Positions 1 to 8,172 of a DNA stretch of 25,345 nt are shown piece after piece. The stretch covers positions 1 through 25,345 of the IMG/VR virus record IMGVR_UViG_3300023179_000472. One strand, 5' to 3'. A program made the position numbers and the translations under genes. Source of the DNA: a virus. The notes beneath the pieces were generated by a model that had not been told where the DNA came from, searched no databases, and saw only the letters and a program-made list of their open reading frames with translations. How positions within the stretch are numbered: position 1 is the first letter of the stretch; each line of letters starts with the position of its first letter.

Positions 1-400
1 CGTCTTGTTCGTTTTCACGATCAATTACTTTAACAATATAAAATTTGCGTGCTTTATATTGTTTAGCAAGTTCTTTGTCAGATTCTTTTCCTGTTGACAT
101 AAGTTCTTCGTATACCTCATTTAAAGGAGAACGCTCATTGTCATTTTTAGCCGGATCATAAAACTTTTGCCATTTTCCGTCTACTTGGATTTCGTGAAAC
201 CAAACCTCTTTGAAAGGTGAGGAACCGTCTGTAGTAGGAAGAATACGAACTCGTTTTTGTCCTTGTTTTTCATTGTCTTTTAGAAGTGCCGCAAAGTATT
301 TTTTCATTCGGTCTTCAGAGGACATTTTTGTTGTAGTGTTTGAACTACTTTGTGATTTTTCGTACTGTGCTAGTACTGCGTCTAATGAATTTGTCGCCAT
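1..400 (-). CDS. gp32-like single-stranded DNA-binding protein, N-terminal part (runs off the left edge)
   Basis: About 133 residues are visible, starting MATNSLDAVLAQYEKS and continuing past base 1. After a Ser/Thr-rich N-terminus comes a segment like the OB-fold core of T4 gp32: RVRILPTTDGSSPF, then HEIQVDGKWQKFYDP, then KARKFYIVKVIDREN, in the same order as T4 RFLPSKNDEQAPF, GFKKNGKWY and SYWANILVVKDP. Such proteins coat single-stranded DNA during phage replication and recombination and recruit partners through an acidic tail, which lies outside the window. The T4 zinc-ligand segment CPVC corresponds here to SPLN, and no cysteine is present in the visible part, so this appears to be a zinc-less variant. 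The ATG at 400 is the only sensible start: the reading frame is intact from there and no ribosome site is evident. A possible sigma70-like promoter lies 36-64 bases upstream. Family assignment is by eye. Confidence 0.75.
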   Translation of the reverse strand, partial: MATNSLDAVLAQYEKSQSSSNTTTKMSSEDRMKKYFAALLKDNEKQGQKRVRILPTTDGSSPFKEVWFHEIQVDGKWQKFYDPAKNDNERSPLNEVYEELMSTGKESDKELAKQYKARKFYIVKVIDRENEQD

Positions 401-435
401 AGTTAAAATAAAAATTAAAGGTTTATGTGTATAAA

Positions 436-464
436 AATGTAAGAGTATAAATGTGTTTTGTCAA
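436..464 (-). promoter_or_regulatory. possible sigma70-like promoter of the gp32-like gene
   Basis: Read leftwards, TTGACA (464-459) is followed after exactly 17 bases by TACATT (441-436), 35 bases before the ATG at 400. The -35 box is perfect and the -10 box matches TATAAT at 4 of 6 positions. A CATTTATA (453-446), one base off the late-type motif seen elsewhere in the window, sits within the spacer. The remaining bases between 401 and 519 show nothing else recognisable. Confidence 0.4.
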
Positions 465-519
465 TCAGAACAAATTAAAAATATTAAATTTTAAACTATT
501 TTAAATATTTTGGGTTATT

Positions 520-1203
520 TTAATTTTCATGTTCATCTTCATAATCGTAAAATGAATCTTCGATTTCGCCAGGTGTATAATCTTTTATTTCATCTGAAGT
601 TAAAATATATTCATTTTTTCCTGATTTTTCCATTTCTTCTTTTTTGTCAACAAAAAAATCTGATAGTTTTTGTTTAAATGGTCCAGAGTCTAAACTTCTT
701 AATTCTAATTTTTCCTCTGGAGTTTTAGGCCTAATTTTGTCTATTTTGGATTCTAAATTATTGATTGTTTTAACTAAATTATCCATTTCGCCAACTTTTT
801 TTTCTAAGTCACCAAGTTGCTTGAATAAATTATCAAAATATTCTTTTTGTTTTTCTTCAATATTTTTTTGTGAGTTAACTAAATCGGTTATATCTAAATC
901 TTCAGATTCTTCGTTTTCAGTTCCAACTTCTTCAACATCAGGATCGTTTTCGATGTCTACTTTTGTTGGTTCGTTTGTTTGCGTAGTTCCTGTTGTTTGA
1001 TCATTTGGGGCACCTGGTGTTGGTGGAGTGGTAGGATTTGGTGATAAACCTCCTGCATCACCTCCTATGTCTGTTAAAGGGGCGGCACCACCTCCTCCTC
1101 CCATTTCATCAACAGGAGGTTCTCCAGCCGTTTGTTCAATAATATACTTGTTTATATAATTATATCTTTTAAGTTCTTCAATAATTTTTTTATCTATATT
1201 CAT
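520..1203 (-). CDS. unrecognised acidic, coiled-coil protein, possible virion protein
   Basis: A 227-aa protein I do not recognise. Four regions are visible: a short basic/hydrophobic N-terminus (MNIDKKIIEELKRYNYINKY); a low-complexity Gly/Pro/Thr-rich stretch at about residues 34-80 that begins MGGGGGAAP; a very acidic stretch at about 80-108 (PDVEEVGTENEESEDLD); and a heptad-like, probably coiled-coil segment at about 112-160 (QLGDLEKKVGEMDNLVKTIN). The end is acidic (YDYEDEHEN). There is no signal peptide or membrane segment. Its ATG follows the TAA of the 75-aa gene directly (TAAATG), so the two are likely translated together. As the last gene of the leftward tail run it is probably a minor virion or assembly protein, but that rests on position only. 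Confidence 0.8.
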   Translation of the reverse strand: MNIDKKIIEELKRYNYINKYIIEQTAGEPPVDEMGGGGGAAPLTDIGGDAGGLSPNPTTPPTPGAPNDQTTGTTQTNEPTKVDIENDPDVEEVGTENEESEDLDITDLVNSQKNIEEKQKEYFDNLFKQLGDLEKKVGEMDNLVKTINNLESKIDKIRPKTPEEKLELRSLDSGPFKQKLSDFFVDKKEEMEKSGKNEYILTSDEIKDYTPGEIEDSFYDYEDEHEN

Positions 1204-1431
1204 TTATCCATTTAATAATTGTTTTATACCTGTTTTGGTTTCTACTTGAACTTTTTTGTTTTGTTTAACTGTGTTGTCAACTCTTTCAATTAGCCCATCT
1301 TTTATTCTAAGTGTGTAACATTCTCCAGTTTCCATGTCGCAAACTTGTTTGGTTCCGTCTCCATTATCTTTTTCAGAAATTTTGGTATTTTTTCCAAGAT
1401 AATTGTCTAAGATTAATTTTGTATTTGTCAT
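1204..1431 (-). CDS. unrecognised 75-aa protein
   Basis: A small hydrophilic protein starting MTNTKLILDNYLGKNTKI. It contains one pair of cysteines in VCDMETGECYTLRI (about residues 31-44) and ends with a Lys/Val-rich tail. The pattern of short beta-like segments (CYTLRIKDGLIERVD) could form a small beta fold, and the two cysteines could pair or bind metal, but nothing identifies a family. It has its own late-type motif (1449-1442) only 10 bases before the ATG, and its stop codon abuts the next ATG. It lies between the giant hub-like gene and the acidic coiled-coil gene, so a role in the virion is possible but unproven. Confidence 0.75.
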   Translation of the reverse strand: MTNTKLILDNYLGKNTKISEKDNGDGTKQVCDMETGECYTLRIKDGLIERVDNTVKQNKKVQVETKTGIKQLLNG

Positions 1432-1441
1432 ATTTTTTTAT

Positions 1442-1449
1442 TATAAATA
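1442..1449 (-). promoter_or_regulatory. late-type promoter motif TATTTATA (75-aa gene)
   Basis: Coding-direction TATTTATA followed by an A-rich run, 10 bases upstream of the ATG at 1431, in the short spacer after the giant gene. One of a repeated set of identical motifs upstream of spaced genes in this window. If it acts as a -10 element the leader would be only a few bases long. Confidence 0.5.
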
Positions 1450-1477
1450 TATCATTAATTGATAACTTTTACAATTA

Positions 1478-4400
1478 TTACAATAAATTGAATGCTTTTT
1501 GTATTTTGGTTTTTATTTTGTCTTGGTCAACCGATAACATTGTATCCCACACATTACTTGGTAAAACACTTGGCCAATATTGTGTATATATTTTTGCAAA
1601 TTCTTCCTTTTTATCAAAATCATTCATATTTGGTAAATTCACATCGTTTTTGACTACTGTTTCAAAGTAATTTACTAAAACTTCGATTGGCGTTTGAATA
1701 TCTTTGAAATTTGCATAGGGTATAAATTTTTCGTTTGTATTAACTCTACCGCAAAAATATCCTATTGATCCTGATTTTATAATGGATGCGGATGACCCTC
1801 CCCACAAAACTGTTAAATCTATATCCCCTAAATTATTACCTTCTAATTCAAAATTTTGATTTGTATCATTCCCATTTGTCAAATAAGCAATTGTAAATAC
1901 CAATTCTTTTAAGATTGTTTTTTGTTGTTGTGATAATCCTGCAATATTATTAATACTAGATTCAATAGAATTTTTTATATTATTAGAAGGTTCATTGTTT
2001 TGAGTACTTGCGCTATATGGTAAAGATGTAAAAGAAGAAGTTCTTAATGTTCCACAAGAATCTTGTGTATCAAGTAAAATTCTTCCATCAAGTGATGAAA
2101 GTTTATTAGTTTGTTGTGAACTTAAATTTGTTGTGACTCCTTGTGAAACATTATTTTTTGCACTTGTTAATAAAGGTGTAACAAAATTTTGTTTTATACT
2201 TTGTAAATAATTTTCTTGAGGTGCGTATTCTGAAATTCTTTGTCTATAACCAACAAAATCTGTTGTAAATGACCCTGGAGCAATAGAATGATTTACCGAC
2301 CTTATAACATATGGTCCATAAAACATTGGAACATTTTTCAAATTAAACCACATAAGGGGTTGAATGAGAGCACATCCCATCATACTAACATTAGCAGAAT
2401 AAACTCTATACTTATACAAATTATACATTGAATATGATTGAGCAAAAGAGTTTTGACCACCAGCTTGTTGTGCTGTGGCATAATTTAGTTCTATTTCTTC
2501 TGCGGTTTTTTGTCCATTCTCCATATTAATGTCTATGTTTTTAAACACCCCTTGATTAAATCTTCCCATATCAACATTAAATGCAACAACTTTATTAGAA
2601 TATGCCCAATCTAATTTTGCGGTCTGATCTTCCAATAATGGCATGTCTGATTGTCTTGATAATTGAAATACGTCGTTTTTGAAATCATTTCCTGGTATAT
2701 CCAAATTTAAACTATCTCCTCCTTTCAAAATATTTAACCACTTACTTTTAGATTTTCTATAATCAACATTCAAATATGTTCCAAATAAATCATTTGCGAT
2801 TTGAGTTGATCCTTGGTTTTTAGAATTTGGTCTAACATTAATATCATTCACATCATAATAGTTAACATATCCAGGATGTTGATAATGATTAAAACCAGAG
2901 TCATTTATTAACTCTTTTAATAATTGTCCTATTGAATATTCTGAATTTTTAACAAGTAATCCATTAATTTTTTCTTGCCAATTCACAACATCACAGTAAA
3001 TTTGATCTCCCACGTTTCTTGAAGCCCTATCTACAAAATAAAAATCTTCAAACAATGTAGTTAATTTATATTCATTACCTGCAATATATTTATCATTTAA
3101 AGCTTTAAATTTTTCATAAATTTCAATTCTACTCGTTTTTCCTGAAATATTTGCTTTTTTTGATGTTTTAGTGGTTGTAACATTTGGTAATTGTTTTACT
3201 AAATTTGGCATTAAATCATTTACCATATCATTTCTAAAGATATTAGTAGTTTCAATGTAATTTTGTATTTGTTGGTAAAATTCTAAAGGTGTAAGTGATT
3301 GTTTTAACAGTTTAGCACTTGCATACATTTTTATTAGATAAGAATAGTATTCTATATTTTTTTGAGTGAATTCTATATTTAAATCAACAAAAAAATCTGT
3401 TATATATGAACCACCGTCTTTGTAAATTAATTCCGGTATTGTTGAAAATCCTACATACACTTCTAAAGATTTCCATTCATCAGGATAATAAAACACAGAT
3501 TGTGCTAATGTTGTTGTGTTAAATTGTGTAGGTAAAGCAACAGGTGTATTTACCTTATATGGTTTCGGAATATATTTTCCTACTAAAGGAATTCTTGTTA
3601 GAGAATAAAATTTTTGTTTATTATAATTTGATGAATTTCCAATATTTAAAAGAATGTCGTAAGTCATAAAATTTTCAATTCCTTTAATAAAACTTTCAAG
3701 ATGTGAAACTCTAATATTTTCTACAAATTTGTCTGGTGTAACTTTAACTTTATTATTTGGTTTTATTTTCATTAATTCCCTCATTAATGTTTGAAAATTT
3801 TTGTTTCTTTGTGTGGTTACAGTGTCTACAGTTTGATACCCTTGTGGTGTTTTTAAAATATTTTCATAATCATATCTAGATTTCGAAAAATTTAAAAAAT
3901 GTTGTTCAAAAATATCTAATATATCTTTTTCAAAAACAGAAAACATTTCATCTATGAACGAATATTCTGCTTTATCTTTAAATAACAATTGTATTGGTTT
4001 TGTAACTTCTGATTGAATTCTAAAATTTTCTTGTGTTTTCCTATCCGTGATAATTTGTTTAAGATATTGATCTGGTCTATTTAATGCAACTTTTGAATTA
4101 TCAAAATACCCATAATTTGGTGCCGGCCAGAACATTCGAACAGATCCATTAAAAATAGCAGGGTTATTTTTTACTTCTATTTTTAATTTCCATCCATTTT
4201 GGTTTGTTTCGTCAAAACATTCATATTTTGTTTGATTATATTTTGACCCAAAAGATGGTATTATTATATATTCATTATCTAAAATATCCTTAACCACACA
4301 AGACCATGTTTTAATTATTATAGATCTATTTGGATCCGCCGGATCTATACCATATGAAAAATTTGTTGACGATTCGGGATAATAACTGATAATTAAATTT

Positions 4401-7400
4401 TCACTATCAATGTCTTTTTGTATTTCTGAAGATGTATATGCGGAAAATAAATTTAAACCGTTATAGAAATAATTAAAATCATTTATTACTCTTGGGTAAA
4501 ACCCTAAATTCATCTGGGTTGATGTTAACAATCCTGTTGTAACATCTTCTTGAAGTACTATATCATAAAGTTGGTTGTCTGTTTTTAATGAATATGTTTT
4601 ATTTGGGTTGTTTGTTATAGGGTCATAATTTGATGTTTGATCAAAATCTTTCCAAACTGCTGCCATAAAATCATTTCCAGTTTCTACCCAATTTTTATAT
4701 CTATGCCAAATAGAACCGTATTTTAAAACCCAAGCAAATGGTAATTTATGTATTGCACTTTGTTTTTTGAATGTTGATAATATATAGCTTAGCTCATCTG
4801 TTTCTGTATCTCCTGATATGTATTTTTCTTTTAAAGTTGATAAAGGTAAACTATTTAAAAATAAATAAGCCGCTTCTCGATATGGATATTTATCAAAATT
4901 TTTATAATTTTCAACCCCTTTTAAAATTGAATTTATAAAATAAGGCGTATTTAACATCGATGTTGTGCCAGATTCAACTAAAAATCCATTGTAATTTTTA
5001 TAATTTAAATTACCTTCCGTAGGAAATTGATCTAAAGGATTTAAACTTCGTTTATTAAAGAAAGATTCTAATTCTGTTTTAGTTGTATAATTTAGAGAAG
5101 TGTCACCTGAATTTATTAATTTACCATTTTTAAATGAAAAATTAGTAAAAGGTCTTACATCAGAAGAAGAATTTTCAAAATTTGCAACTTGCGCTATAGT
5201 TTGATTAAACTTAATTACTTTTGATGTATTAAAAAAATTTATTGGGTCTGAAGTTAAATTAACGGCATTTGCAACATTATTCAACAACCATTCATTTTTT
5301 ATGTATGGATATACATCTGTTTGATCATATACTATCGTTTCACCTAAAGAATTATTTAAATAATTTTCTAAATTTTTTATACTTTGTGTAATTTTTTGTG
5401 ATGGTGGTTCAAAAGATGATATGTAAAATGGATTGTTTGTTACACTTTCTAAATATGGGTTATTATAAATACCTCTTGAATAATTTTCCCAACTTTCTCC
5501 TGTACCTTCATTTGATATGTGTCTTAAAATCAATTCAAAGTTTGCTGCATTAAAAGTATAATTTTTTAAAGTTTGTATCAAAAATGGGTTTGAATTTTGT
5601 AAAGATTGTAATATATTGTGTAATTCTGCTTCCATCAAAGTTTTGAAAACATTATATTTTGTTGAGTTTCCTCTGCCTAATTTACTGTAAAAAGCATAAG
5701 TTGTTATTCTTTCGTAAATTTCATAAATAAATTTTACTTCTTGTTTATTACTATATATTTCTTGAGTGAAGGGATATTCAACCGCATCATAAGTTATATA
5801 TGAAGTAAATGATGTATTAGTGTTAGTCGCTTGAATAGAAGTTGGGTTGATTCTTTGTGTCAATCCTATCAAATATTCTTCAACAAATTCTACTTCAGGC
5901 CATACACTATAATCATTCGATCCAGTATTTGGAAAATCTCCTGGGTATACAATATCATAAATTGTTTTACCTGAAAAAGTTTTTTCTTGTATAAGTTGTG
6001 GCCAAGGATAAACTGGTTGATTTTTTTTTGGTATGATTGGCTTATCAACAGAAACACTATTAGATTGATTTTGTAAAATTGCCATTTTTTTTATTGTATT
6101 ATCTTTTTGATACCAAGCAGATACATGGACATCATCAAGCAATCTTAAAAAGGCTTCAAAATTTGCAATAATAATTCCAATCATGTTTCTTATTGTTGGT
6201 TTATAACCAAGTTTTTCTGTTAAATTTTTTGCAAAAAATTCCGTTAAATTATTTTCTAAATCTTGTTTTGATTTTTTTATTTGTTTTTCTATTTCTCCAT
6301 ATTTTTCAAAAAATGTTTGATTTGTTATACCTTCTAGTATAAAATAATACCAATCTTTTGTTGTTGTACTAATTTCATTATCTAACTTAGTTTTAAAGTC
6401 GTCAATATCTGTTTGTGTTGGTTGAGAAGTTAGTGCTGATCTAGCAACTAAAGTTTTTTTATAGTCAATTGGGTATGAGTTACTAATAGTTTCAATCTTG
6501 TTATATAAAAAATTTTGATATTCTATATCAACAGGAATGTTAATATTAAAAGTTTTATTATCAATTTTGTAACTTCCATTTTTTCCAAATGAAACGTTTT
6601 TTTCTAATTTATCTTTATATTTTTTATTAATGTTTTCTAATAAACTTTTTGCGGTGGCCTTTTTTGGGGGGTCGTCATTTATTTCTTTTTTTAATGGGAA
6701 TATAGTTATAGTTTCATTTGAATCTTTAATTATTATTGGATTTGTTAAGTCTATATTTGTTTTCCACCAAGAATCTTGATTTGTATATATTTCTTTTAAG
6801 TAATCTGAAAGGTCATTTATATAAACTTCACAATCTGTTAGTACGTTTAATGATTGTGTTTTGTAATTATTTTGTATGTTTTTTATAAAAGTTGTTAGAT
6901 TTTCCTTAAATTGTATCAAAGTAAACTCTGGTAAATTTTTATCAATAAGATTTTTACTTTTATATTCATTATATACTTCTCTAATTTTTTCGTAACCTTT
7001 AGTTACGACATTTTGAGTAACTGAATTTTGGTTTGCATTTATTTGTAAATTGTTATTTGTTTGGTTTTGATTAGTCACTGTACTTATTTGTGTTTCATAC
7101 ATGTTTGGTAAAGCAACTAAATCAGACAATGAAACTTCATTGTAAATAGTAAATTGATAAGGTTCAAAATCTAAAGTAACATCAAAAGATCCACTGTCAG
7201 AATCGTATCTACTTTTAAATTTTTTTAATTGTAAGTTATACTTAACAGCCTTTCCATAAAAACCCTTAATTGTTAGAAAAAAAGGTGGATATGGGTATTG
7301 AAAAAATACTGAATATGGTGAATTGTCTCCCATTTCAAAAAGAGCCCTGCCTCTGACATCCAATAATTTAATTGTAACAGTAGGAAAAAATTTGGTTGTG

Positions 7401-7858
7401 TCTTGAATGTTTATTGATTTTATACCTAATAATCCTGTCTGAGTTGTTTGATTTTTACCTTCAGACATAAAAGTTTGATTTAAATAAAATTCGTCTGAAT
7501 TATTTGGTCTTTTAATTTGTGTTTGAACAGCTTGATTAATTCCTTGTCCTTCTAACACGCCTCTTCCAGTAATTTCATCAGTATATTTGTTAGTTAAAGT
7601 TTTTTGAAGTCCAGGGTTTAAAAAATTAATTGTTGCAACTGATATAGTTTGTTGTTCATTATTAGTTGGGCTTATACCAAGAGCAAGTCTTGTTCTTGGC
7701 ATAACTTTACACTCTAAATTAGCATACATTACAAAATTTTCTTGTTTTACATGCCTTTCTTTTACATTACCATCATTATCAATAATTTTATTTGGGTCTA
7801 TTAATAATACATTTTGATAATCAAAATCAACTGAAATATTTTCATTATTAACCACCAT
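1478..7858 (-). CDS. giant (2126-aa) baseplate hub-like structural protein
   Basis: Very long structural protein without transmembrane segments, rich in Asn, Thr, Tyr and Phe like many virion proteins. Near the N-terminus (about residues 155-240) there is a beta-rich segment with FPTVTIKLLDVRGRALFEMG and PYPPFFLTIKGFYGKAVKY. A second recognisable segment at about 1840-1870 (NVPMFYGPYVIRSVNHSI, then FTTDFVGYRQRI) resembles the way baseplate-hub domains of contractile tails end. The last ~130 residues (from about 1995) form a separate domain: FELEGNNLGDID, then a Cys-containing strand and FIPYANFKDIQTPIEVLV, weakly reminiscent of glucosaminidase/lysozyme-like domains. No separate gp5- or gp27-like gene is present in the window, so this protein may combine hub functions. 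It starts at 7858, overlapping the gp53-like gene by 11 bases, which suggests coupled translation. Function is inferred from position and texture; the lysozyme idea is weak. Confidence 0.65.
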   Translation of the reverse strand: MVVNNENISVDFDYQNVLLIDPNKIIDNDGNVKERHVKQENFVMYANLECKVMPRTRLALGISPTNNEQQTISVATINFLNPGLQKTLTNKYTDEITGRGVLEGQGINQAVQTQIKRPNNSDEFYLNQTFMSEGKNQTTQTGLLGIKSINIQDTTKFFPTVTIKLLDVRGRALFEMGDNSPYSVFFQYPYPPFFLTIKGFYGKAVKYNLQLKKFKSRYDSDSGSFDVTLDFEPYQFTIYNEVSLSDLVALPNMYETQISTVTNQNQTNNNLQINANQNSVTQNVVTKGYEKIREVYNEYKSKNLIDKNLPEFTLIQFKENLTTFIKNIQNNYKTQSLNVLTDCEVYINDLSDYLKEIYTNQDSWWKTNIDLTNPIIIKDSNETITIFPLKKEINDDPPKKATAKSLLENINKKYKDKLEKNVSFGKNGSYKIDNKTFNINIPVDIEYQNFLYNKIETISNSYPIDYKKTLVARSALTSQPTQTDIDDFKTKLDNEISTTTKDWYYFILEGITNQTFFEKYGEIEKQIKKSKQDLENNLTEFFAKNLTEKLGYKPTIRNMIGIIIANFEAFLRLLDDVHVSAWYQKDNTIKKMAILQNQSNSVSVDKPIIPKKNQPVYPWPQLIQEKTFSGKTIYDIVYPGDFPNTGSNDYSVWPEVEFVEEYLIGLTQRINPTSIQATNTNTSFTSYITYDAVEYPFTQEIYSNKQEVKFIYEIYERITTYAFYSKLGRGNSTKYNVFKTLMEAELHNILQSLQNSNPFLIQTLKNYTFNAANFELILRHISNEGTGESWENYSRGIYNNPYLESVTNNPFYISSFEPPSQKITQSIKNLENYLNNSLGETIVYDQTDVYPYIKNEWLLNNVANAVNLTSDPINFFNTSKVIKFNQTIAQVANFENSSSDVRPFTNFSFKNGKLINSGDTSLNYTTKTELESFFNKRSLNPLDQFPTEGNLNYKNYNGFLVESGTTSMLNTPYFINSILKGVENYKNFDKYPYREAAYLFLNSLPLSTLKEKYISGDTETDELSYILSTFKKQSAIHKLPFAWVLKYGSIWHRYKNWVETGNDFMAAVWKDFDQTSNYDPITNNPNKTYSLKTDNQLYDIVLQEDVTTGLLTSTQMNLGFYPRVINDFNYFYNGLNLFSAYTSSEIQKDIDSENLIISYYPESSTNFSYGIDPADPNRSIIIKTWSCVVKDILDNEYIIIPSFGSKYNQTKYECFDETNQNGWKLKIEVKNNPAIFNGSVRMFWPAPNYGYFDNSKVALNRPDQYLKQIITDRKTQENFRIQSEVTKPIQLLFKDKAEYSFIDEMFSVFEKDILDIFEQHFLNFSKSRYDYENILKTPQGYQTVDTVTTQRNKNFQTLMRELMKIKPNNKVKVTPDKFVENIRVSHLESFIKGIENFMTYDILLNIGNSSNYNKQKFYSLTRIPLVGKYIPKPYKVNTPVALPTQFNTTTLAQSVFYYPDEWKSLEVYVGFSTIPELIYKDGGSYITDFFVDLNIEFTQKNIEYYSYLIKMYASAKLLKQSLTPLEFYQQIQNYIETTNIFRNDMVNDLMPNLVKQLPNVTTTKTSKKANISGKTSRIEIYEKFKALNDKYIAGNEYKLTTLFEDFYFVDRASRNVGDQIYCDVVNWQEKINGLLVKNSEYSIGQLLKELINDSGFNHYQHPGYVNYYDVNDINVRPNSKNQGSTQIANDLFGTYLNVDYRKSKSKWLNILKGGDSLNLDIPGNDFKNDVFQLSRQSDMPLLEDQTAKLDWAYSNKVVAFNVDMGRFNQGVFKNIDINMENGQKTAEEIELNYATAQQAGGQNSFAQSYSMYNLYKYRVYSANVSMMGCALIQPLMWFNLKNVPMFYGPYVIRSVNHSIAPGSFTTDFVGYRQRISEYAPQENYLQSIKQNFVTPLLTSAKNNVSQGVTTNLSSQQTNKLSSLDGRILLDTQDSCGTLRTSSFTSLPYSASTQNNEPSNNIKNSIESSINNIAGLSQQQKTILKELVFTIAYLTNGNDTNQNFELEGNNLGDIDLTVLWGGSSASIIKSGSIGYFCGRVNTNEKFIPYANFKDIQTPIEVLVNYFETVVKNDVNLPNMNDFDKKEEFAKIYTQYWPSVLPSNVWDTMLSVDQDKIKTKIQKAFNLL

Positions 7859-8171
7859 AATAAAAATAATAATTTTCTATAGCATTTTTATAGTCCTGTA
7901 AAGACGTTATTAGTGGAAAAGGAATTTTTAAAATTGACCCATCTGGTATATTCCATTCTTGACCTCCATATTTTGGGTTTCCTGCTAAAATTAACCAACC
8001 AAAATATGGACTATTATAATATTTTTGAGATATTTTATCTAGTCTAGATTGAGATAGTTTATAAATATAATTTTTATCGCTTGGTTTTGGGTCTAATTTT
8101 ACAAATGGTACGGTAATTGGTTGTCCATTTTCTAAAAATTGACTATACCTATTATAATATTGTAATTGCAT
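7848..8171 (-). CDS. gp53/LysM-like baseplate wedge protein
   Basis: A 107-aa protein. Residues ~40-90 hold the hallmark: SRLDKISQKYYNSPYFGWLI, then LAGNPKYGGQEWNIPDGSIL and KIPFPLI. This is the LysM-like arrangement seen in T4 gp53 (ELANAIYGNPQLYWVLLMCND) and in short LysM baseplate proteins of contractile injection systems. There it binds neighbouring baseplate subunits rather than necessarily peptidoglycan. The protein is shorter than T4 gp53 (about 196 aa), so it is essentially the LysM-like core with short extensions. The gene sits between the two giant baseplate genes: its ATG is one base after the stop codon of the 1591-aa gene, and its end overlaps the start of the 2126-aa gene by 11 bases. 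That is a tightly coupled three-gene baseplate unit. Confidence 0.7.
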   Translation of the reverse strand: MQLQYYNRYSQFLENGQPITVPFVKLDPKPSDKNYIYKLSQSRLDKISQKYYNSPYFGWLILAGNPKYGGQEWNIPDGSILKIPFPLITSLQDYKNAIENYYFYYGG

Positions 8172-8172
8172 A

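Noticed and set aside
210-434. Plus-strand open frame of 74 codons
   Set aside because: It lies antisense to the gp32-like gene, whose minus-strand translation has clear family features; the plus-strand peptide is Phe/Ser-rich shadow sequence.
644-1000. Plus-strand open frame of 118 codons
   Set aside because: Antisense to the acidic coiled-coil gene; composition (Ser/Leu/Phe runs) is what the complement of Glu/Lys/Asp codons gives.
1311-1670. Plus-strand open frame crossing two minus-strand genes
   Set aside because: It spans the end of the giant gene, a promoter-like spacer and the 75-aa gene in antisense, with no support of its own.
5464-8068. Further TATAAATA strings inside coding sequence (5464-5471 and 8061-8068)
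   Set aside because: They lie within long genes with no start nearby; in DNA this AT-rich a number of chance copies is expected.
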